Source: Alphaproteobacteria bacterium
Lineage (GTDB): Bacteria > Pseudomonadota > Alphaproteobacteria > SMXS01
DNA: 64,000 nucleotides
Assembly (NCBI GenBank): GCA_016124315.1
Contig: WGNW01000088.1
Coordinates: 1 to 64,000 of the forward strand
Direction: 5' to 3'
Under the pieces are notes generated by a model, which saw only the letters and a list, made by a program, of their open reading frames with translations, did no database searches and was not told the DNA's origin. Below, one piece after another: positions 6,841 through 14,445 of this stretch; the stretch's first letter is position 1; every line of letters begins with the position of its first letter. The position numbers and the translations under genes were made by a program.

Positions 6841-9450
6841 TCAGAGATCCCAGGAAATCTCGATGCCCCAGGTGCGAGGCTCGCTGACGGCATAACTCGT
6901 CAGCAGCGTCGCAACCCGTGTCAGGCTGTTGAGGTAGATCTCGTTGGTGAGGTTCTTGCCGTAGAAGGCGATGCTGTAGCGGCCGTCAACGTCCTTGAAC
7001 GTGATGCTCGCGTCCACAAGGTTGACGGAGCCCCGCTCACCCTCCGCCATTCCGTCGAGCGTCACGTTCAGGTTGCTCACATAGGTGTAGCGGCCGTTGA
7101 GCTGGAGGTAGCCCAGATTGCCCAGCGGAAATTCGTAGGTGACCCCCGCCGTCAGCTGCCAGGCCGGCGCCCGCTGCAGCGGGATGTTCGAGTGATCCTC
7201 GGACAGCAGATAGTTGCCTGGGCCGGTCGAGCCGGGGTTGGTGACGTTGACGCCCGGACCGCCGCAGGAAGACGTGGGCGCAGAGTCGTAGAATGTCGGC
7301 CCGTCGAGATCGGCGCAGAAATCTGAATACTTCGCATCGAGATAGCTCAAGCTCGCATTCAGCTGCAAACCCTCCACGGGCACTGCCGACAATTCCAGTT
7401 CGACACCCTTGATGCTCGCGCCCGCGGCATTCTCCGTCACCACTTCCTGCGGATTCACCGCGTTTGGCAGATAGCGAACGATTGTCCGCTGAAGGTTCTT
7501 GTAGTCGTCCAGGAACAGGGCGAGGTTCGCGCGCAGTCGCTTGTCGAACCAGTCGCTCTTCAGACCGAACTCGTAGGCGTTGACGGACTCCGGATCGAAG
7601 GGGCCAATGGAAGTGGGTGTGGACGCCTGCCCATTCCATCCCCCGCTCCGGAAGCCGCGCGAATAGGTGAAGTAGGCCATCGCCTCGTCGGTGATCTTGT
7701 AGTTGATGCCGGCCTTGGGCCCGAAATCGGTCCAGGTCTTGGGATCGGGTTCGAGATGACCCGCCGTATTGGGATAGGCGCCGGGAGGCTCCTGGATGAA
7801 GCTCTTCTTCTCCCACGTGTACCGGCCGCCGGCCGTCAGCGTGAGCCGATCCGTCACGTGATAGTTCCCCTCGCCGAACACCGAGACGACCTTGTGCGTC
7901 TGTTCCGTATAGGCCAGCAGATGAGACTGGGCTGCGGCGGGCGTGGCCTGCAGGAAAATCTCCCGCGTCAGGGAAAATTTCTGGCGGAGGGCGTAGACGC
8001 CGGCGACAAAGTCAAAACTGTCCCACGCCGTCGACGCAAACCGCAACTCGGTCGATTGCTGGTTGTGCGGCTCGTCGCGGGTGGTGGACCACATGGGCGC
8101 GGACGTTGGATCCACTTCCAGCAGGAAGAAGGACTTTGTCTTGCGATAGTTGGAAATCCAGGTGATCTCGCCCGGGCCGACGTTCCACACCAGTTCGCTG
8201 GTGATGCCCCAGATCTTGTTGTGCATGACGTCGTCCTGCCCAAGATCGGAGGAGACGTTAAAGGCGTCCTTCGAGAACTTGCTCCTCGGCACCCTGGTCT
8301 GACCACAGTAGCCCCATGCGGTGCAAAGCAGCTGCGGCGGCGTCGAGGCGTTGATGGCGGGCGACTGGCCGACGTCGTTGTCGATATATTCGCCGATCAG
8401 CGTCCATGTCAGGTGATCGTTGGGCCGGAACCGGATCATGGGGCGGAAATTCAGCGTGTTCTCGCCCCCGAGTTTTTCGCCGGGATGAAACGTGTTCTTG
8501 TAATAGCCGTCGAATTGCGATGCCAGGACGGCCACCTTGGCGTCGACCTTTCCCTGAACGATGGGGACATCGACGGCGGCGCGGAGTTCCAGGAGACCGT
8601 AGTCGCCGACCGTCACCTTGCCCCGCACACCGAATTCACCGCTGGGCCGGCGGGTCCGAATCTGGATGGCGCCTGCAGATGTATTGCGGCCGAACAACGT
8701 TCCCTGCGGACCACGAAGGATTTCGACCGATTCGACATCGAACATGTCGAGCGCGGTGTTGTTGGGACGGGGCAGGTAGACACCGTCCACGAAGAGCGCC
8801 ACGGGAGGAGCGACGGTCGAATCCGGACGATCATCGCCGATGCCGCGGATAAAGAAGGTCGCGTAACCGGAGAAGCCACCGAGCCGCGCGATATTCACGT
8901 TAGGCGCGGCAAAACTCATGTCCTTCAAGTCGTTGGCGAACTGCACCTCCAGTGCCTGACCGGAAAGCACGGTCGAGGCGGCGGGCGTTTCCTGCAAGGG
9001 TTCCTCACGCTTCCTCGCTGTCGAGATAACCGTCTCCACCGCCGAGATGGGAACGACCTGGCGAGACTGCGGGCCCGGCGCCGGATTGTGTGCCGGCTCG
9101 GGAGGCGGATCCGCGACCGGCTTGACCATGAGCACGTTGGATGACGTCACTTCATACGTAAGACCACTCCCCGAAAGCAGGAGCGTCAAAGCCTGAGTGG
9201 GCGTGTACCTGCCCGAGACCGCCTTTGCCTGGTGGCCCTTTACGAGGTCCGCCGAGAACAGCACCTGCTGATCCGCCTCGACGGCGAATTGGGTGAGTGC
9301 GGAATCCATAGGCTGCACGGGGATCTCGAACACCCGCGCATCCGATTGAGCGTGGGCGACCAGCGACATCATCAAGCTGGCGATGAAAAGCAAGGCAGAG
9401 AAACCAGCGACTCTTGAGGCCCGATGATGAACGAGATTGCCTTTGAACAT
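6841..9450 (-). CDS. TonB-dependent outer-membrane receptor with N-terminal STN signalling domain
   Basis: An 869-residue receptor. A signal peptide ends near VAHAQ (residues 31-35). It is followed by a secretin/TonB short N-terminal domain (about 40-110; FEIPVQPMDSALTQFAVEAD), a TonB-box-like region (about 138-150), the plug (to about 270; ESVEILRGPQGTLFGRNTSA) and a 22-strand-type barrel ending RTWGIEISWDL with a terminal aromatic/hydrophobic pattern. It imports a substrate using TonB energy and, through STN contact with FecR, signals its presence. The ATG at 9450 has GAGGGGAG upstream. It lies directly after fecR and before sulfatase 1, suggesting the imported ligand is a sulfated compound or its product. 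Confidence 0.93.
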   Translation of the reverse strand: MFKGNLVHHRASRVAGFSALLFIASLMMSLVAHAQSDARVFEIPVQPMDSALTQFAVEADQQVLFSADLVKGHQAKAVSGRYTPTQALTLLLSGSGLTYEVTSSNVLMVKPVADPPPEPAHNPAPGPQSRQVVPISAVETVISTARKREEPLQETPAASTVLSGQALEVQFANDLKDMSFAAPNVNIARLGGFSGYATFFIRGIGDDRPDSTVAPPVALFVDGVYLPRPNNTALDMFDVESVEILRGPQGTLFGRNTSAGAIQIRTRRPSGEFGVRGKVTVGDYGLLELRAAVDVPIVQGKVDAKVAVLASQFDGYYKNTFHPGEKLGGENTLNFRPMIRFRPNDHLTWTLIGEYIDNDVGQSPAINASTPPQLLCTAWGYCGQTRVPRSKFSKDAFNVSSDLGQDDVMHNKIWGITSELVWNVGPGEITWISNYRKTKSFFLLEVDPTSAPMWSTTRDEPHNQQSTELRFASTAWDSFDFVAGVYALRQKFSLTREIFLQATPAAAQSHLLAYTEQTHKVVSVFGEGNYHVTDRLTLTAGGRYTWEKKSFIQEPPGAYPNTAGHLEPDPKTWTDFGPKAGINYKITDEAMAYFTYSRGFRSGGWNGQASTPTSIGPFDPESVNAYEFGLKSDWFDKRLRANLALFLDDYKNLQRTIVRYLPNAVNPQEVVTENAAGASIKGVELELSAVPVEGLQLNASLSYLDAKYSDFCADLDGPTFYDSAPTSSCGGPGVNVTNPGSTGPGNYLLSEDHSNIPLQRAPAWQLTAGVTYEFPLGNLGYLQLNGRYTYVSNLNVTLDGMAEGERGSVNLVDASITFKDVDGRYSIAFYGKNLTNEIYLNSLTRVATLLTSYAVSEPRTWGIEISWDL

Positions 9451-9524
9451 AGGATGTCTCCCCTCTTATTGGGCGGCCCAGCTTCCCCTTGCTCCGCCTT
9501 CATTGGGAAAACGCGATCCCCACA

Positions 9525-9538
9525 AAAATCCTCAGCAG
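9525..9538 (-). promoter_or_regulatory. Candidate ECF-sigma promoter element upstream of TonB receptor
   Basis: In the 246-bp gap between fecR and the receptor, the minus strand reads CTGCTGAGGATTTT, 75 bases before the receptor start. The identical 14-mer occurs 91 bases before the other sulfatase gene of this locus (13898-13911), in the same orientation. Two identical sites ahead of the functional genes, and none ahead of the sigma gene, suggest recognition by the local ECF sigma factor. No -35/-10 boundary can be assigned from two sites. Confidence 0.45.
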
Positions 9539-9696
9539 AAAATTACAAAAATGTCAGCGTTTTCTATTTGAATCGACTTTCTCTTGCACCACGGCCATCA
9601 CATCCGTCCACTATGCGGCGGGGACATGGGCCACGACGCCCGTGCCAGATACAGGGTGTCTCGGGTCCAAATGGGGACGACTCATCTACGGACCTG

Positions 9697-10749
9697 CTAC
9701 TCGAGCCTGGCGAGATGCAGGTGGATTTCGTTGTCCGCAGTAACATCACGTTCGATGTTGAAATATTTCTGAATGGCCTCAATGAAGGCGTCCGTATCGC
9801 CGGCGTTGAAGACGCCGCTGACCTTCAGATCCTGAGCGTTCCGGTCAATGACCACGCGTTTGTTGGAATACCGGTTCATCAACCGAGCGGCGGCCAACAG
9901 CGATTCATCCTGAAAGACGACCTTGCCCTGCCGCCAGGCCGTGATGACGGACATATCCTGCACCCGCCGCTTCACCTCCGAACCGTCCGGCGCGAGGCTG
10001 AGTTCCTCGCCCGGCGAAAGCACGACGGAACTGGAGGCCGCCGCCGTGTCATCGGACCGATCGCGGCGCACCACCACCCGCCCTTCGACAAGCGCTACCG
10101 TCAGCCGTCCGTCGGAGGCGTTCACGTTGAATTCGGTGCCGAGAGCAGTGATCGTGTGCCCGCCTGCCGTCACCTCGAAGGGACGATCAGGATCTTTCGA
10201 CACCTCGAAGAAGGCCTGCCCTTGATCGAGGCGGACCGACCGCAACTGCGGCGTCATCCTCACCACCGCTCTCGACTGTGTGTCGAGCGTCATACGCGAA
10301 TTGTCGGCGAGCGTAAGCGAGCGGCTTTCCCCCTTTTCCGTGACATAGGCAATGCGGTCGCTCGCCGACGGCTCCATAAGGGGACGAAAGAACAGCGAGA
10401 GCGGAGCAAGGCTGATCAGCACAAGCGCCGCTACAGCGGCCACGTAACGGAATGCCGTTCGGCCCCGTTGCCGCTCAACGGTCTTGGGCCTCGCTACACC
10501 GACATGCGCCCGATCCAGTGCGTCGCGGCGGAGCCTGGCCATCTCCGGATCTTGGGCGGCCGCGTCGAGCGTATCCAGCATCGCTTCCACTTCGGCAAAC
10601 GCAAGCCGATGTTCTGAATCTGCCTCGAGCCACCGTTCGAAGGCCTCGAGGACGTCGGCCTCCCGCCCTGCGAGCCGGACGTGCCATTCGGCGGCCTGAT
10701 CGAGAACCTCGTCGCTCGGTTCAGCCTTTCCATTTTCCTGGCTGGTCAT
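9697..10749 (-). CDS. FecR-family anti-sigma / transmembrane sensor
   Basis: A 350-residue protein of the FecR family. The N-terminal cytoplasmic part (DUF4880-like; AAEWHVRLAGREADVLEAFE, residues 19-38) should bind the sigma factor. A membrane helix lies at about 101-120 (YVAAVAALVLISLAPLSLFF). The periplasmic FecR domain (LDTQSRAVVRMTPQLRSVRL through GTEFNVN) is followed by a C-terminal STN-like region (FNAGDTDAFIEAIQKYFNIE) that contacts the receptor. The gene overlaps the upstream sigma gene by ATGA (10746-10749), the usual coupled FecI-FecR layout. It should relay occupancy of the neighbouring TonB receptor. Confidence 0.92.
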   Translation of the reverse strand: MTSQENGKAEPSDEVLDQAAEWHVRLAGREADVLEAFERWLEADSEHRLAFAEVEAMLDTLDAAAQDPEMARLRRDALDRAHVGVARPKTVERQRGRTAFRYVAAVAALVLISLAPLSLFFRPLMEPSASDRIAYVTEKGESRSLTLADNSRMTLDTQSRAVVRMTPQLRSVRLDQGQAFFEVSKDPDRPFEVTAGGHTITALGTEFNVNASDGRLTVALVEGRVVVRRDRSDDTAAASSSVVLSPGEELSLAPDGSEVKRRVQDMSVITAWRQGKVVFQDESLLAAARLMNRYSNKRVVIDRNAQDLKVSGVFNAGDTDAFIEAIQKYFNIERDVTADNEIHLHLARLE

Positions 10750-11300
10750 CTTGATCTCATGCGCTTGGTCAAATGCGCCAGCGCCTTAATGATGTGCTTC
10801 TCGACCGCACTCACGGAGATACCATAGAGTTCGGCAATTTCCTGATGCTTCATCTTCTCCAGGCGGTGCAGGAGGAAGATGTCGCGAGTCTGTTCGCGGA
10901 GTTGACCCAACGCCTCCATGGCAACCTTCAGGTTCTCCTTTGCTATAAGAACGCGCTCCGGCGAGACTTCCTCAACGGCAAGCTGCTGATGCGCCAGCTG
11001 CTCGAGGCCGCCGGCTCTCACCCGGCGGCGACGATGGCGATCGCGCAGCAGGTTGACGGCCGTTCTGAACAGGAACGGCTCCGCGAATTCCACCGCAGGC
11101 ACAGTGCCGCGACGCGCAACCCGGAGGAAAACCTCCTGAACCAGGTCCTCCGCCTCCGCAGCGTTGGCCACGTGCTTCATGAAGTATCGCGTAAACGGCA
11201 AGCGATACCGCTCCGCCAAGTATTCGAGCAGAGCCTGGCGCTCCATACCGCGATGCGCCGTATCCATCTCCCCTTGCGGCACTGGGCTCTCGCCACCCAT
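10746..11300 (-). CDS. ECF RNA polymerase sigma factor, FecI-like
   Basis: A 184-residue sigma-70 family ECF factor. Region 2 is ALLEYLAERYRLPFTRYFMK through AEDLVQEVFLRVAR (about residues 24-63) and region 4 is LGQLREQTRDIFLLHRLEKM with the helix-turn-helix HQEIAELYGISVSAVEKHI (about 132-170). It is expected to direct RNA polymerase to the receptor and sulfatase genes when released by the adjacent FecR. The ATG at 11300 has GGAAGG nearby; ATGs at 11267 and 11246 are alternatives. A sigma-70-like promoter lies just upstream (11329-11357), so basal expression is probably independent of its own activity. Confidence 0.92.
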   Translation of the reverse strand: MGGESPVPQGEMDTAHRGMERQALLEYLAERYRLPFTRYFMKHVANAAEAEDLVQEVFLRVARRGTVPAVEFAEPFLFRTAVNLLRDRHRRRRVRAGGLEQLAHQQLAVEEVSPERVLIAKENLKVAMEALGQLREQTRDIFLLHRLEKMKHQEIAELYGISVSAVEKHIIKALAHLTKRMRSR

Positions 11301-11328
11301 TTCACCGCACCTTCCCAGTTACGCGTCC

Positions 11329-11357
11329 ATATTAAGCTACGAACCGCCAATTGCTAA
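11329..11357 (-). promoter_or_regulatory. Candidate housekeeping promoter for the FecI-like sigma gene
   Basis: Minus strand: TTAGCA (11352-11357), a 17-bp spacer, then TAATAT (11329-11334). The -10 matches five of six consensus bases and the spacing is ideal. Transcription would begin near 11322, about 20 bases before the ATG at 11300. The region lies between sulfatase 2 and the sigma gene, so the sigma operon can be started independently of read-through. Confidence 0.5.
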
Positions 11358-11410
11358 TCGTGCAGCTCGCGGCCTCTTGGCGGTGATCCAGCGAACGGAT
11401 ACCGCCTCCG

Positions 11411-13807
11411 TCAGCGGATGGTGAATTTCACCTCCTCGATCGTCCCGGAGAAGACGCTCGTCGCGCTCGAGTAATCCGGCGCGACAGCCGTGATCGCATC
11501 CTCTCCGATGTCCAGCCCTTCAGTATGGGAGAGCCACTTGCCCAGCGTCTGTCCGACCTTGCCTTGCCCGGCGACCTCCCCGTCGATCTTCAGGGTTGCC
11601 GTTCCGCCGCGGCCGGCGCCCGGCCCGTCATAGTCGAAATCGACGCCCACTTCGTGTTGACCCGGGGCCAGCACCTGCGTCGACTGGACCGAGTAGTGAT
11701 GGGGATCCACGGCGTTGTAGTAAAAGACGAGATGACCGCCCTTCACGAAAAGCGAATACCCGCCGAAGCGCCCCCCCTGAGCGACGATGACCCCGTCGCC
11801 CCCGTGCTCCGGTATTTCGACCTTTGCCTGAATGGAGAAGGACCGGTTGACCACCGGCGGGGCCGCGTCTTCGCTCACGTGATTGACGCCGGCTGGGTAA
11901 ACGAATGTGGTGCGCTTTATGCCGAGGGACGGATGATCTCTCGTCGAGGTCGCCAAGCTTACGATCGGCAGGATCTGGTTCTCTCGAGCCTCTTGCCAGA
12001 ACAACGTTTCCATCGTCTGCAGCCGTTCCGGATGCTGGACCGCCACGTTGTCGGCCTGGCTGAAGTCCTTCGACAGGTCGTAAAGCTCCCACTTGGAATT
12101 GTTCACCGCCGGGGGAGCAAACGCGTCTGTCTCGAATGGCGCGGCCGCAAGCCAGCCATCGCGGTAGATGCCCCAGCTCGCCAGCATTTCCATCACCTGG
12201 TTGTGCCGGCGGGTTGAGGCGGCTGCATCGTCGAACGTATAGGTCATGCTGATACCGTCCACGGACATCTGCGGCACCCCGTTCAGCACCTTGGGCTCCT
12301 CAACGCCAACCATGTCGAGGATCGTCGGCGCGATGTCCGTAATGTAGTGGAACTGGCTGCGGATGCCGCCGCGGTCCTTGATCCGGTCGGGCCAGCAGAT
12401 GACCATGCCGTTCCTGATACCGCCGAAATGCGCCGACGCCCGCTTGAACCAGCGGAACGGCGTATTCATCGCCCAGCCCCAGCCCGTGGGAACCATGCCG
12501 TATACCGAAGGCCCGCCCAGATCCTCCTTCCGGGTCAGCATGTAATCGAAATCTTCCTTCTGACCCGCAATGGCCGATTGCTCGAACAGGCGCCCGTTGG
12601 GGCCACCTTCCCCGCTGCTGCCGTTGTCGCCCTCTATGAAGATGACGACGGTATTCCGCCATTCCCCGCTCTTGCGGAGCTCGGCGATGAGACGGCCGAC
12701 CTGCGAGTCCATGTAGGCAATCGCGCCTGCATAGACCTCCATCATGTGTGCATAGAGGTGCTTCTGATCCTCCGACAGAGACGACCACGGGGGGATGATA
12801 TCGGGCCGCGGCGTCAGCTTCGCATCAGCAGGTATCACCCCGAGCACCTTCTGGCGCCGGAAGCTTTCCTCCCGGAGCTTGTCCCATCCCTGGTCGAACT
12901 TGCCACGATACTTGTCAATCCATGCCTTGGGCGCATGGTTCGGCGCGTGAGCGGTCCCAGTGGCGTAATAGAGGAAGAATGGCCGGTTGGGAGCCAGTGC
13001 GTTCTGCTGATGGAGCCACTGGATGGCGTGATCAGCGAGGTCACGGTCAAGAATGTAGTCGGGGTCGTTGGCGGGTTTGCTGACTGGACGCGTGTTTTCG
13101 ATAAGACTGGGGTCCCACTGGCTCGTGTCGGCGCCGATGAAGCCGTAGTAGTATTCGAAGCCCTCGCCCGTCGGCCAGCGATCAAAAGGCCCAATCAGGC
13201 TCTGCTCCCACTCAGGCGTGAGGTGCCATTTTCCAAAGGCCGCCGTGCTGTAGCCGTGCTGCCTGAGGATTTCACTGATCATGCCCGCGGACTTCGGAAT
13301 GACAGTGTCGTAGCCGGGAAATCCCAACGGATGATTTTCGGTCCGCGCCATGCCAACGCGGTGAGGGTTCCGCCCCGTCAGAAGGGCTGCCCGGGTTGGG
13401 GAGCACAGCGCGGTGGTATTGAATTCATTGTATCTCAGCCCGTCTCGCGCGAGAGCATCGAGAGTAGGCGTCGCAATCGGTCCGCCGAATGTGCTGCTCG
13501 CCGCAAAACCGATGTCATCGGTCATGATCAGCACGATGTTGGGTGCACCGTCTGGGGCATGTCGCTGGTCGGGCCATCGCGGACCCGGCGCACCCTCAAT
13601 GCTTCGAGCGTCGACCAGGGCCGCCTTGTTCGGCACCGTCGGCAGCACTTCCTGGGCCGATGCTCCCGACCAAAGCAAGCCAATCGCCACCGCAATCATC
13701 CCCCTCGTCAGCGCCAGCCTCGATGCGCCGCTGAGGTGCAGCGGCGGTCGCCTACGATGCGGCCCGGGCCGATGCTCGCCAGAGACTTCCGCGCTACCCT
13801 CTGTCAT
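11411..13807 (-). CDS. Secreted type I sulfatase (arylsulfatase-like), copy 2
   Basis: A 798-residue paralogue of the sulfatase at 4346-6703, with the same domain order: catalytic alkaline-phosphatase-fold domain with CSPTRAALLTG (Cys135), Asp pair at 97-98 (MTDDIGFA), GKWHLTPEWE, EGDNGSSGEGG, and a C-terminal beta-rich domain (QGGRFGGYSLFVKGGHLVFY). A Tat/Sec-like N-terminus has basic residues followed by a hydrophobic stretch (about 36-51) ending SGASAQ. ATG 13807 is preferred because GGGGAGG lies nine bases upstream; a TTG at 13828 is an alternative. It is the first gene of the directon and carries the candidate ECF element upstream. Substrate unknown; the pair may act on different positions of one substrate. 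Confidence 0.92.
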   Translation of the reverse strand: MTEGSAEVSGEHRPGPHRRRPPLHLSGASRLALTRGMIAVAIGLLWSGASAQEVLPTVPNKAALVDARSIEGAPGPRWPDQRHAPDGAPNIVLIMTDDIGFAASSTFGGPIATPTLDALARDGLRYNEFNTTALCSPTRAALLTGRNPHRVGMARTENHPLGFPGYDTVIPKSAGMISEILRQHGYSTAAFGKWHLTPEWEQSLIGPFDRWPTGEGFEYYYGFIGADTSQWDPSLIENTRPVSKPANDPDYILDRDLADHAIQWLHQQNALAPNRPFFLYYATGTAHAPNHAPKAWIDKYRGKFDQGWDKLREESFRRQKVLGVIPADAKLTPRPDIIPPWSSLSEDQKHLYAHMMEVYAGAIAYMDSQVGRLIAELRKSGEWRNTVVIFIEGDNGSSGEGGPNGRLFEQSAIAGQKEDFDYMLTRKEDLGGPSVYGMVPTGWGWAMNTPFRWFKRASAHFGGIRNGMVICWPDRIKDRGGIRSQFHYITDIAPTILDMVGVEEPKVLNGVPQMSVDGISMTYTFDDAAASTRRHNQVMEMLASWGIYRDGWLAAAPFETDAFAPPAVNNSKWELYDLSKDFSQADNVAVQHPERLQTMETLFWQEARENQILPIVSLATSTRDHPSLGIKRTTFVYPAGVNHVSEDAAPPVVNRSFSIQAKVEIPEHGGDGVIVAQGGRFGGYSLFVKGGHLVFYYNAVDPHHYSVQSTQVLAPGQHEVGVDFDYDGPGAGRGGTATLKIDGEVAGQGKVGQTLGKWLSHTEGLDIGEDAITAVAPDYSSATSVFSGTIEEVKFTIR

Positions 13808-13897
13808 GCCAATCTGCCTCCCCAGCAATCGGCTATGCGATCCATTCCTGGCGGGACCACCTCCCCTGCCGACATGTTCTTCAACGCCGGCAAACCC

Positions 13898-13911
13898 AAA
13901 ATCCTCAGCAG
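13898..13911 (-). promoter_or_regulatory. Candidate ECF-sigma promoter element upstream of sulfatase 2
   Basis: The minus strand reads CTGCTGAGGATTTT, identical to the site before the TonB receptor, 91 bases from the sulfatase start. Flanks differ beyond a few bases, so the match is not part of a long duplication. It is consistent with co-regulation by the local FecI-like factor. Confidence 0.45.
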
Positions 13912-14445
13912 GAATATCGACTTTCTGGGCAGATCGATGGCAGGGGACGCGGGGTCAATTCGGCTGGTAGTCCAGCCTGCAGCGACTGATGGGCCCCAGC
14001 GTGTGGCGGTACATGTCAGACAAATGCCGATTCAAGTCTTCATCCTGCGGCCATCACCCCAGCGACGGCCCGGCTGCGCGGGAACTGCTCTCTCAGCCTG
14101 AATCAAAAGCCACGACGAGAAATATGGGCCAGTCCCTGATTGTGCGGACCAGATTCCCTGCAAATCCGATAAAATTTCGCTGATAGCGAGGGGCCGAAAC
14201 TTACGTCGAAGGGGTGAGAACCGAGCTATTTCCGGATAGATAGCTTTCATTGAACGACTTCGGACCGATGTGATGTAGCTAAAAGTCCCGGTATTTTCGC
14301 AGATGACAGGGAAATCGAATGCGAGAAGGGTTCGCTCCAGGCTAGGCGCACCGCCATCCAGTTTCCGGACATTTCCCGCACCACGGCCCTTCCGAGGTAA
14401 CCCTTTGAGGCCGCAGACCGGGCGATCCGCGGAGAGTGCCGCTCT
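13912..14445. other. Intergenic region, nothing recognised
   Basis: About 530 bases between the putative sulfatase 2 promoter and the end of the chloride channel gene. It is AT-richer around 14100-14300 than the flanks. Short open frames on both strands have no ribosome site, no recognisable motif and no family resemblance. No clear terminator for the converging reading from the channel gene was found. Confidence 0.4.

Noticed and set aside
14032-14250. A 72-codon minus-strand frame in the gap before the ClC gene
   Set aside because: No ribosome site, no recognised motif, and codon use unlike the neighbours.
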